From JBCDLI01 sp038745535 (GTDB lineage: Bacteria > Pseudomonadota > Alphaproteobacteria > Rhizobiales > Rhizobiaceae), in the NCBI GenBank assembly GCA_038745535.1, contig JBCDLI010000001.1:62001-126000 (forward strand): a stretch of 64,000 nt of DNA, in the 5' to 3' direction. Each line of letters starts with the position of its first letter. Position 1 is the first letter of the stretch. Below, piece by piece: positions 8,801 through 16,542 of the stretch. The notes under the pieces were generated by a model. The model searched no databases. It was not told where the DNA came from and saw only the letters and a program-made list of their open reading frames with translations. The position numbers were made by a program, and so were the translations under genes.

Positions 8801-8989
8801 ATGGCAGCCAACCCGTTCAAATTCATCCAAGAAGTACGTCAGGAAACGTCGAAGGTCACTTGGCCGACACGGCGCGAGACAGTAATTTCGACAATTATGG
8901 TGTTGATCATGGTCGTCATTGCCGCGACGTTTTTCTTCGCAGTGGATCAGATTTTCAGCCTGATCTTCAATCAGGTTTTTGGGCTGTAA
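8801..8989 (+). CDS. secE: preprotein translocase subunit SecE
   Basis: This 62-residue single-span membrane protein is the short bacterial form of SecE, a clamp around the SecY channel. The cytoplasmic amphipathic segment EVRQETSKVTWPTRRET is the family signature and is followed by one transmembrane helix (about residues 29-52). GGAGCGA precedes the ATG. It lies 21 bases before nusG in the conserved secE-nusG-rplK order; its partner SecY is encoded at 39177. Confidence 0.97.
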   Translation: MAANPFKFIQEVRQETSKVTWPTRRETVISTIMVLIMVVIAATFFFAVDQIFSLIFNQVFGL

Positions 8990-9010
8990 GCTTCGTATTT
9001 GGTGATTTTG

Positions 9011-9541
9011 ATGAGCGCACGCTGGTACATCGTCCACGCATTTTCCAATTTTGAGAAGAAGGTTGCGGAAGCAATTGAGGAAAAGGCGCGATCTAATGGT
9101 CTTTGGGACCGCTTTGAGCAAATTCTCGTCCCCGTCGAGAAGGTGATTGAAGTACGCCGCGGTCGTAAGGTGGATGCAGAGCGCAAGTTCTTTCCAGGCT
9201 ACGTTATGGTGCGGGCTACTCTTACTGACGACGTTTTTCACTTGATCAAAAACACACCGAAGGTGACTGGTTTTCTTGGTTCCGATAAAAAGCCGATCCC
9301 GATCAGCGATGCGGAAGCCAACGAAATCCTCGGACAGGTTCAAGAGGGCGTTGATCGTCCAAAGCCGTCTGTTTCCTTCGAGATTGGCGACAGTGTCCGC
9401 GTGACAGACGGCTCGTTTGCTTCGTTTAACGGCGTTGTGCAGGAAGTGGACGAAGAGCGCTCACGCTTGAAAGTGGAAGTATCGATTTTTGGCCGGGCAA
9501 CCCCGGTGGATCTGGAATTTGGGATGGTCGAAAAGGGCTGA
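9011..9541 (+). CDS. nusG: transcription termination/antitermination protein NusG
   Basis: The 176-residue protein has the NGN domain at the N-terminus (RWYIVHAFSNFEKKVAEAI, later RKFFPGYVMV) and a C-terminal KOW domain (FEIGDSVRVTDGSFASFNGVVQEVD). NusG binds RNA polymerase to raise processivity and links it to Rho or the leading ribosome through S10 (rpsJ at 29619). The ATG at 9011 with GGTGA about 6 bases upstream is chosen; a TTG at 8999 would add four residues and lacks a site. It is cotranscribed with secE and probably rplK. Confidence 0.98.
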   Translation: MSARWYIVHAFSNFEKKVAEAIEEKARSNGLWDRFEQILVPVEKVIEVRRGRKVDAERKFFPGYVMVRATLTDDVFHLIKNTPKVTGFLGSDKKPIPISDAEANEILGQVQEGVDRPKPSVSFEIGDSVRVTDGSFASFNGVVQEVDEERSRLKVEVSIFGRATPVDLEFGMVEKG

Positions 9542-9568
9542 TCTCAACGCGGCACTTGCCGCAAAGAA

Positions 9569-9613
9569 GGTGGGAGAAAGGGCAGGGTGCCAAACCTGCC
9601 CCATCGTACCACC
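9569..9613 (+). promoter_or_regulatory. L1-binding leader mimic before rplK
   Basis: In the nusG-rplK gap an outer helix GGTGG/CCACC (9569-9573 with 9609-9613) encloses an inner 7-base-pair hairpin GGGCAGG/CCTGCCC (9580-9601). The strands GGTGGGAG and TACCACC are the same as the strands of helix 76 of 23S rRNA, where ribosomal protein L1 binds. L1 is known to repress its own L11 operon by binding such a mimic in the mRNA, so this is read as the autoregulatory site for rplK-rplA. The assignment is by sequence likeness only. Confidence 0.7.
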
Positions 9614-9660
9614 GGACTTCAAAACTGCTCGTTGATACGGGCTAATATTGGAAGGTAATC

Positions 9661-10089
9661 ATGGCAAAGAAGATTGCGGGGCAGCTTAAGCTGCAGGTGC
9701 CCGCCGGTACAGCAAACCCGTCGCCGCCTATTGGTCCGGCGCTCGGTCAGCGCGGCATCAACATCATGGAATTTTGCAAGGCGTTTAACGCCGCAACGGA
9801 TTCCATGGAAAAGAATTCGCCTATACCGACGATCATCACCTACTATCAGGACAAGTCGTTCACGTTCACGACGAAGACGCCTCCTGCTTCGTTCTACCTG
9901 AAAAAAGCTGCGAAGCTGAAATCAGGTTCGAAAGAGCCGGGCAAGTCGGTTGCCGGGTCGGTGACCCGCGATCAGGTGAAGGAAATCGCGGAAGCGAAAA
10001 TGAAGGACCTGAACGCTGCAGATATCGAAGCTGCGATGCTGATGATTGAAGGGTCTGCACGGTCCATGGGCCTGAAGGTGGAGGGCTGA
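9661..10089 (+). CDS. rplK: 50S ribosomal protein L11
   Basis: The 142-residue protein is L11 of the GTPase-associated centre, needed for factor binding and the stringent response through RelA. The N-terminal signature (KLQVPAGTANPSPPIGPALGQRGINIMEFCKAFN) and the C-terminal rRNA-binding segment (LNAADIEAAMLMIEGSARSMG) are intact. GGAAGG precedes the ATG. It begins 48 bases after the L1 mimic and ends two bases before rplA, as is usual for this pair. Confidence 0.99.
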   Translation: MAKKIAGQLKLQVPAGTANPSPPIGPALGQRGINIMEFCKAFNAATDSMEKNSPIPTIITYYQDKSFTFTTKTPPASFYLKKAAKLKSGSKEPGKSVAGSVTRDQVKEIAEAKMKDLNAADIEAAMLMIEGSARSMGLKVEG

Positions 10090-10091
10090 TC

Positions 10092-10787
10092 ATGGCGAAT
10101 TCAGGAAAGAGAACACGGAACCTTCGTGAAGGTGTCGACCGAAACAAGCTCTATGATCTGGGCGAAGCTGTTGCCATGGTAAAAGAGCGTGCGACGGCGA
10201 AATTCGACGAGACAATCGAAGTTGCTATGAACTTGGGTGTTGATCCACGCCATGCGGACCAGATGGTGCGCGGTGTCGTGAACTTACCCAATGGCACGGG
10301 CCGCTCGGTCCGGGTCGGTGTTTTTGCACGTGATGCAAAAGCGGATGAAGCGCGCGAAGCTGGTGCGGATGTCGTTGGAGCCGAAGACCTCGTTGAAAGA
10401 GTGCAAAAAGGCGAGATCGACTTTGATCGCTGCATTGCAACGCCAGATATGATGCCGCTTGTCGGTCGCCTTGGTAAGGTTCTTGGCCCGCGTGGCATGA
10501 TGCCGAACCCAAAGGTTGGCACTGTGACGCCTGACGTCGCGAAGGCCGTAAAGGATGCCAAGGGTGGCGCTGTTGAGTTCCGCGTCGAGAAAGCGGGCAT
10601 TATTCATGCGGGTGTCGGCAAGGCTTCATTTGATGTGGCTGCGATCGAAGAAAACGTTCGCGCTTTGACCGATGCGGTCAACAAAGCAAAGCCAACGGGC
10701 GCTAAGGGCACATTTCTTAAGCGCATGGCAATCTCGTCGACGATGGGTGCTGGCGTGAAGATCGACGTATCGGGCATATCGGCCTGA
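10092..10787 (+). CDS. rplA: 50S ribosomal protein L1
   Basis: This 231-residue protein forms the L1 stalk that moves E-site tRNA, and in other bacteria represses the L11 operon. Family segments seen are KFDETIEVAMNLGVDPRHADQMVRG at the N-terminus and the MPNPKVGTVT loop in the second domain. It starts two bases after rplK, so translation is probably coupled. A 329-base structured gap follows before rplJ. Confidence 0.99.
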   Translation: MANSGKRTRNLREGVDRNKLYDLGEAVAMVKERATAKFDETIEVAMNLGVDPRHADQMVRGVVNLPNGTGRSVRVGVFARDAKADEAREAGADVVGAEDLVERVQKGEIDFDRCIATPDMMPLVGRLGKVLGPRGMMPNPKVGTVTPDVAKAVKDAKGGAVEFRVEKAGIIHAGVGKASFDVAAIEENVRALTDAVNKAKPTGAKGTFLKRMAISSTMGAGVKIDVSGISA

Positions 10788-11116
10788 TGCGTTACTTCTA
10801 TAATTGCGTGTAAGCGGTTGTAGATAAAAAGTTTCCACCCGGTTCGCCGGGTGGTTTGCCGGGAAACCGGCATCCTGTCCGAGATTGCGGGCGGCTCTGC
10901 CTTAATTCGCAAGAGCCTGCATGAGACGAACCAGACTTGATGGGGTTTCCTGCCAAGTTTGACCGTATGCCTTTCGCCGCGCCTTTTGGGCAAAGCGCAA
11001 GGGGACAGGTCCTCGAAGCGTCGTCGTGGCGTTCCGGTGGGCTAACCTCGGAGCAAAGCGGCGGCAAAGGCAAACTGCGGTATTTCGGAAGAGATGCCGT
11101 CAAACGGAGAGACGAA
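10788..11116 (+). promoter_or_regulatory. rplA-rplJ gap: structured L10-leader region
   Basis: This 329-base gap has no convincing gene. Two perfect tandem hairpins stand at its start: an 8-base-pair stem with a TTCG loop (10835-10854) and a 5-base-pair stem with a GAAA loop (10858-10871). Further GC-rich pairing is likely downstream to the rplJ site. In bacteria the L10-L12 complex represses rplJL by binding a leader of this length and position, so that role is inferred; the kink-turn itself was not identified. An open frame from 10937 in phase with rplJ is rejected as coding. Confidence 0.55.
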
Positions 11117-11635
11117 GTGGACAGAGCGGAAAAACACGCATTTGTCACAGAACTGAACGAGGTGTTTCAAAACGCCGGTTCTGTTGTTGTGGCCCACTAC
11201 ACCGGACTGACCGTTGCCGACATGAGCGATCTTCGATCGCAAATGCGCGACGCGGGCGGGAAGGTGAAGGTTGCGAAGAACCGCCTTGCCAAAATCGCTC
11301 TCAAGGGTACCGAGTCCGAGGGAATGGCTGACCTTTTCGAAGGTCAGACGCTCATCGCATATGCCGATGATCCCGTAACGGCTCCCAAGATCACCAATAC
11401 GTTTTCCAAGTCCAACGACAAGCTCGTCGTTCTTGGTGGCGCACTTGGATCGACGATCTTGGACGAGGGTGGCGTGAAGTCTTTGGCTTCTTTGCCGTCG
11501 CTCGACGAACTGCGCGCAAAGCTGGTTGGCATGGTCAACACGCCAGCGACACGGATCGCACAGATCGCCACTGCACCGGCGGGCCAAGTGGCTCGCGTGA
11601 TTGGTGCATACGCCCGAGAGAACGAGAACGCATAG
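11117..11635 (+). CDS. rplJ: 50S ribosomal protein L10
   Basis: The 172-residue protein is L10, the base of the L7/L12 stalk. The N-terminal RNA-binding domain (HAFVTELNEVFQNAGSVVVAHYTGLTVADMSDLR) and the C-terminal helix that binds L12 dimers are present. The start is GTG at 11117 with GGAGAG 5 bases upstream; earlier in-frame codons lie in the leader and translate into sequence unlike L10. The operon continues to rplL after 64 bases. Confidence 0.97.
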   Translation: MDRAEKHAFVTELNEVFQNAGSVVVAHYTGLTVADMSDLRSQMRDAGGKVKVAKNRLAKIALKGTESEGMADLFEGQTLIAYADDPVTAPKITNTFSKSNDKLVVLGGALGSTILDEGGVKSLASLPSLDELRAKLVGMVNTPATRIAQIATAPAGQVARVIGAYARENENA

Positions 11636-11699
11636 GGTTCTTCAAATCACTTCAAACACCGAACTACGGTTCAAACTTACGATATAGGAAACATGAAAA

Positions 11700-12077
11700 A
11701 TGGCTGATTTGGAAAAAATCGTCGAAGATTTGTCTGCACTGACCGTCATGGAAGCGGCGGAATTGTCGAAGATGCTCGAAGAAAAGTGGGGCGTATCTGC
11801 TGCTGCTCCTGTTGCAGTTGCTGCTGCAGCGGGTGGCGATGCCGGTGGTGAAGCTGCTGCTGAGAAGGACGAGTTTGACGTCATACTTGAGGCTGCCGGT
11901 TCATCTAAGATCAACGTGATCAAGGAAGTCCGCGCACTGACGGGTCTTGGCTTGAAAGAAGCAAAGGACCTCGTTGAAGGCGCACCTAAGGCCGTCAAAG
12001 AAGGCGTTGCCAAGGCGGAAGCCGAGGAAGTCGTCAAGAAGCTTACCGATGCCGGCGCAACTGCGTCGATGAAGTAA
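11700..12077 (+). CDS. rplL: 50S ribosomal protein L7/L12
   Basis: The 125-residue stalk protein recruits translational GTPases. It has an N-terminal dimerisation helix pair (LEKIVEDLSALTVMEAAELSKMLEEKWG), an Ala/Gly-rich hinge, and the C-terminal factor-binding domain (KINVIKEVRALTGLGLKEAKDLVEGAPK). A GGAAAC sequence precedes the ATG. The stop is followed within 16 bases by a strong hairpin that may limit read-through into rpoB. Confidence 0.99.
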   Translation: MADLEKIVEDLSALTVMEAAELSKMLEEKWGVSAAAPVAVAAAAGGDAGGEAAAEKDEFDVILEAAGSSKINVIKEVRALTGLGLKEAKDLVEGAPKAVKEGVAKAEAEEVVKKLTDAGATASMK

Positions 12078-12093
12078 GTCAGACAATGACATT

Positions 12094-12115
12094 GGAGCGG
12101 CCTTCGGGTCGCTCC
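12094..12115 (+). terminator. attenuator-like hairpin between rplL and rpoB
   Basis: GGAGCGGCC-TTCG-GGTCGCTCC forms a 9-base-pair stem (one G-T pair) with a TTCG loop. Only ATTTGACT follows directly and a CTTTTTCTC tract comes 15 bases later, so termination would be partial. A partial terminator at the same site in E. coli lowers rpoBC relative to rplJL; the same use is inferred here. Confidence 0.6.
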
Positions 12116-12299
12116 ATTTGACTAAAAACCTTTTTCTCAAGCCTGCGTTTGGCAGTTTTAAGCAACAGGTTTGTACTATAAAAGTCTCGCGAACCGGGTG
12201 CATGGGTTCGCAGGCTACAGAGCGGGGTCTCAGACGTGAGGTCCCATGTGGCAACGCCGGGGTAGAAAGCCCCACACGGCGAGACGGCAAGGAGCGACA

Positions 12300-15200
12300 A
12301 TGACTCAGGCAACCACCTTTAACGGTCGCAGGAGAGTACGCAAATTTTTCGGCGATATCCCCGATGTAGCGGAAATGCCGAACCTGATTGAGGTGCAGAA
12401 GGCATCCTACGATCAGTTTTTGATGATGCAGGAGCCGGAAGGCGGCCGAGAAGTCCAAGGACTTGAGGCGTCATTCCAGTCGGTATTTCCCATCGAAGAC
12501 TTTGCCGGCACGGCGAGATTGGAATTTGTGCGCTACGACTTCGAAGCGCCAAAATTTGATACCGAAGAGTGTCGCCAGCGCGATTTGACCTATTCAGCGC
12601 CGCTGAAAGTTACACTCCGCCTCATCGTCTTCGATGTCGATGAAGAGACCGGTGCGAAGTCAATTAAGGATATCAAAGAGCAAGACGTCTACATGGGCGA
12701 CATGCCTTTGATGACGTCAAACGGTACGTTTATTGTAAACGGCACCGAGCGCGTAATCGTTTCGCAGATGCACCGCTCACCGGGCGTTTTCTTTGACCAT
12801 GACAAGGGCAAAACGCACTCGTCGGGTAAGCTACTCTTTGCTTCCCGCGTGATCCCATATCGTGGTTCTTGGCTCGATATAGAATTTGACGCGAAAGACA
12901 TCGTCCACGCGCGTATTGACCGTCGTCGTAAGATCCCGGTCACGTCGCTTCTGATGGCGCTTGGTCTCGATCCCGAAGAAATTCTCGAAACATACTTCAA
13001 TTTCCAGACGGTCACCCATGCGGGCGACCACTGGCGCGTTCCGTTTTCCGGTGACCGTCTCAAAGGCCAAAAGCCGATGGAAGACATCATTGATGCCGAT
13101 AGCGGCGAGGTGATTGCGGAAGCTGGAAAGAAGATCACGGCACGCACCATTCGGCAGCTGGATGAGAAGGGCGTGAGAGCCATCCGCGCCACCAATGAGG
13201 AAATCTACGGCAGTTACCTTGCTCGTGATATCGTGAACATGGAAACCGGCGAGATTTATCTCGAAGCTGGTGATGAGCTTGACGAGAAGAATGTCGAAAT
13301 TCTTCTCGAAAGCGAGCAAACCGAGTTCGATATTTTGGATGTGGATCACGTGAATATCGGCCCATACATCCGCACTACCCTCGCTGCTGATAAGAACGAG
13401 TCACGCCAGGATGCGCTTTTCGACATCTATCGCGTGATGCGTCCGGGTGAGCCGCCGACCATGGAGACCGCTGAGAACATGTTCAAGTCGCTGTTTTTTG
13501 ACAGCGAGCGCTACGACCTTTCTGCGGTTGGTCGCGCAAAGATGAACATGCGCCTTAACGAGAAGGTGGACGATACGGTTCGTGTACTTCGCAAAGAAGA
13601 CATCCTCGAAGTCGTGCGCACCCTGATTGATCTGCGCGATGGTCGCGGTGAAGTCGATGACATCGATAACTTGGGTAACCGCCGTGTTCGCTCCGTTGGG
13701 GAACTGATGGAAAACCAGTATCGTGTTGGTCTTTTGCGTATGGAACGCGCAATCAAAGAGCGGATGTCATCGGTCGACGTCGACACGGTAATGCCGCAGG
13801 ATTTGATCAACGCGAAGCCTGCTGCGGCAGCGGTGCGCGAGTTCTTCGGCTCTTCGCAGCTTTCGCAGTTCATGGACCAAACGAACCCGCTGTCGGAGAT
13901 CACGCACAAGCGTCGTTTGTCGGCGCTTGGGCCAGGCGGTCTGACGCGTGAGCGTGCGGGCTTTGAGGTTCGTGACGTGCACCCGACCCATTACGGTCGT
14001 ATCTGTCCGATTGAAACGCCGGAAGGTCCAAACATCGGTCTGATTAATTCGCTTTCGACGTTCGCACGGGTCAACAAATACGGCTTTATTGAAAGCCCCT
14101 ATCGTAAGGTGGTGAACGGCAAGGTCACCGAAGACGTCGTCTATCTTTCAGCAATGGAAGAATCGAACCACTATGTCGCTCAGGCGAACGCGGAAATCGA
14201 TGAAACCGGCAGTTTCGTGAACCAGTTCATTATCTCGCGTCACGCTGGCGATGTAATGATGACGCCGCGCGAAAACATCGATCTGATGGACGTTTCGCCG
14301 AAGCAGCTTGTTTCGGTTGCCGCTGCGCTGATCCCGTTCCTTGAGAACGATGACGCCAACCGCGCGCTCATGGGTTCAAACATGCAGCGTCAGGCCGTGC
14401 CATTGGTGCGTGCTGATGCGCCGTTTGTCGGTACGGGCATGGAAGCCATTGTGGCACGGGATTCCGGCGCTGCGATTGCAGCCAAGCGAGGCGGTATCGT
14501 TGACCAAGTGGACGCGATCCGTGTGGTTATCCGCGCAACCGAAGATCTCGATCCCGGTGAAGCTGGTGTCGATATCTATCGCTTCCAAAAGTTTCAGCGT
14601 TCGAACCAGTCAACCTGCATTAACCAGCGTCCGCTGGTTCAGGTGGGTGACCGTGTGGAGAAGGGCGATATCATCGCCGATGGTCCGTCGACTGACCTTG
14701 GTGATCTAGCGCTTGGCCGCAACGTGCTTGTCGCGTTTATGCCTTGGAACGGTTATAACTACGAGGATTCCATTCTGCTTTCCGAGCGGATCGTGAGTGA
14801 CGATGTTTTCACTTCCATCCACCTTGAAGAATACGAGGTGATGGCGCGCGATACCAAGCTTGGTCCCGAGGAAATCACCAGGGATATTCCAAACGTCTCC
14901 GAAGAGGCGCTGAAGAACCTTGATGAGGCTGGTATTGTCTATATTGGCGCAGAAGTGGGCCCGGGCGACATTCTCGTCGGAAAGATCACGCCGAAGGGTG
15001 AAAGCCCTATGACGCCAGAAGAGAAGCTTCTTCGCGCAATCTTTGGGGAGAAGGCGTCCGACGTCCGCGATACGTCTATGCGGATGCCGCCGGGTGGTTA
15101 CGGCACAATCGTTGAGGTTCGCGTCTTCAACCGCCATGGTATTGAGAAGGACGAGCGCGCGATGGCCATCGAGCGCGAGGAAATCGAGCAGCTTTCTAAA

Positions 15201-16448
15201 GACCGTGACGACGAGCAGACGATCCTTGATCGCAACACCTACAATCGTTTGGCGGAAATGCTGATCGGTAAGGAAGCGATTGCGGGACCAAAGGGTTTCA
15301 AGAAGGGAACAAAGCTCACCGAAGAAGCGCTGAAAGAGTATCCGCGTTCGCAGTGGTGGCAGTTCGCCGTAGACGACCCGAAGGCTCAAGACATCCTCGA
15401 GCAGCTTCGTGGCCAATATGACGATTCCAAGAACCAGCTCGAGCAGCGGTTCATGGACAAGGTTGAAAAGGTCCAGCGCGGCGATGAGATGCCTCCGGGC
15501 GTCATGAAGATGGTGAAGGTCTTCGTAGCTGTTAAGCGCAAGCTGCAGCCGGGCGATAAGATGGCCGGCCGTCACGGAAACAAGGGTGTGGTGTCACGCA
15601 TTCTGCCGAACGAGGACATGCCGGTCCTCGAAGACGGAACCCACGTGGACATCGTGCTGAACCCGCTCGGCGTGCCATCGCGGATGAATGTCGGCCAGAT
15701 TCTCGAAACACACCTTGGCTGGGCGTGTGCCGGAATGGGAAAGCAGGTCGGCGAATTGATCGAGGCCTACAAGCAATCTGGCGACATGAAGCCATTGCGG
15801 GCGAAGATCGAGCAGATCATCCCCGAGAACAACCGCAATGAGCCGGTTCGTCAGATGGACGACAATGGGGTAATGAAAGTTGCCGAGCAGTTCACACGGG
15901 GTGTCTCGATTGCGACGCCCGTCTTTGACGGTGCGACGGAAGGGGAAATCAACGAGATGTTGGCGCAAGCCGGCTTGAAAGAGTCTGGTCAGTCCACCCT
16001 CTACGATGGCAGAACCGGCGAAGAGTTCGACCGTCAGGTGACCGTTGGCTACATCTATATGCTGAAGCTGCATCACCTCGTGGACGACAAAATCCACGCG
16101 CGCTCAATTGGACCGTACTCGCTCGTTACGCAGCAGCCACTGGGCGGTAAAGCGCAGTTTGGTGGCCAGCGCTTCGGTGAGATGGAAGTCTGGGCACTTG
16201 AGGCTTACGGCGCTGCTTACACTTTGCAAGAAATGCTGACCGTTAAGTCGGATGACGTGGCCGGCCGGACCAAGGTGTATGAAGCGATTGTTCGCGGTGA
16301 CGACACGTTCGAAGCTGGTATCCCAGAAAGCTTCAACGTTCTCGTCAAAGAGATGCGTTCGCTCGGTCTCAATGTGGAACTCGTGTCGACGGCAGAAGCT
16401 GCCAATGATGACGAGGCACCTGTGCCGCTGCCAGATGCTGCTGAGTGA
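12300..16448 (+). CDS. rpoB: RNA polymerase subunit beta
   Basis: The 1382-residue beta subunit forms one jaw of RNA polymerase and the rifampicin pocket. The pocket reads GSSQLSQFMDQTNPLSEITH followed by KRRLSALG, with the Asp, His and Ser positions that mutate in resistant strains all wild type. Downstream catalytic-face motifs include RHGNKGVVS and the C-terminal GGKAQFGGQRFGEMEVWALEAYGA. The ATG at 12300 with AAGGAG upstream is chosen; the frame is open to 12246 but that part does not resemble RpoB. The 222-base gap before it holds the rplL hairpin and further stem-forming sequence. Confidence 0.99.
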   Translation: MTQATTFNGRRRVRKFFGDIPDVAEMPNLIEVQKASYDQFLMMQEPEGGREVQGLEASFQSVFPIEDFAGTARLEFVRYDFEAPKFDTEECRQRDLTYSAPLKVTLRLIVFDVDEETGAKSIKDIKEQDVYMGDMPLMTSNGTFIVNGTERVIVSQMHRSPGVFFDHDKGKTHSSGKLLFASRVIPYRGSWLDIEFDAKDIVHARIDRRRKIPVTSLLMALGLDPEEILETYFNFQTVTHAGDHWRVPFSGDRLKGQKPMEDIIDADSGEVIAEAGKKITARTIRQLDEKGVRAIRATNEEIYGSYLARDIVNMETGEIYLEAGDELDEKNVEILLESEQTEFDILDVDHVNIGPYIRTTLAADKNESRQDALFDIYRVMRPGEPPTMETAENMFKSLFFDSERYDLSAVGRAKMNMRLNEKVDDTVRVLRKEDILEVVRTLIDLRDGRGEVDDIDNLGNRRVRSVGELMENQYRVGLLRMERAIKERMSSVDVDTVMPQDLINAKPAAAAVREFFGSSQLSQFMDQTNPLSEITHKRRLSALGPGGLTRERAGFEVRDVHPTHYGRICPIETPEGPNIGLINSLSTFARVNKYGFIESPYRKVVNGKVTEDVVYLSAMEESNHYVAQANAEIDETGSFVNQFIISRHAGDVMMTPRENIDLMDVSPKQLVSVAAALIPFLENDDANRALMGSNMQRQAVPLVRADAPFVGTGMEAIVARDSGAAIAAKRGGIVDQVDAIRVVIRATEDLDPGEAGVDIYRFQKFQRSNQSTCINQRPLVQVGDRVEKGDIIADGPSTDLGDLALGRNVLVAFMPWNGYNYEDSILLSERIVSDDVFTSIHLEEYEVMARDTKLGPEEITRDIPNVSEEALKNLDEAGIVYIGAEVGPGDILVGKITPKGESPMTPEEKLLRAIFGEKASDVRDTSMRMPPGGYGTIVEVRVFNRHGIEKDERAMAIEREEIEQLSKDRDDEQTILDRNTYNRLAEMLIGKEAIAGPKGFKKGTKLTEEALKEYPRSQWWQFAVDDPKAQDILEQLRGQYDDSKNQLEQRFMDKVEKVQRGDEMPPGVMKMVKVFVAVKRKLQPGDKMAGRHGNKGVVSRILPNEDMPVLEDGTHVDIVLNPLGVPSRMNVGQILETHLGWACAGMGKQVGELIEAYKQSGDMKPLRAKIEQIIPENNRNEPVRQMDDNGVMKVAEQFTRGVSIATPVFDGATEGEINEMLAQAGLKESGQSTLYDGRTGEEFDRQVTVGYIYMLKLHHLVDDKIHARSIGPYSLVTQQPLGGKAQFGGQRFGEMEVWALEAYGAAYTLQEMLTVKSDDVAGRTKVYEAIVRGDDTFEAGIPESFNVLVKEMRSLGLNVELVSTAEAANDDEAPVPLPDAAE

Positions 16449-16542
16449 TTGTATCGCCTGCGCGTGACGCGGGCGACCATTTTGAATTTCATCGGACACG
16501 TTGTCCGGAAAACCGGGGCGCGGCCCCATAAAGGAGACAGGC

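Noticed and set aside
10937..11116. In-frame extension of rplJ into the leader
   Set aside because: The translated extension does not resemble L10, and GTG at 11117 has a good ribosome site and the correct family length.
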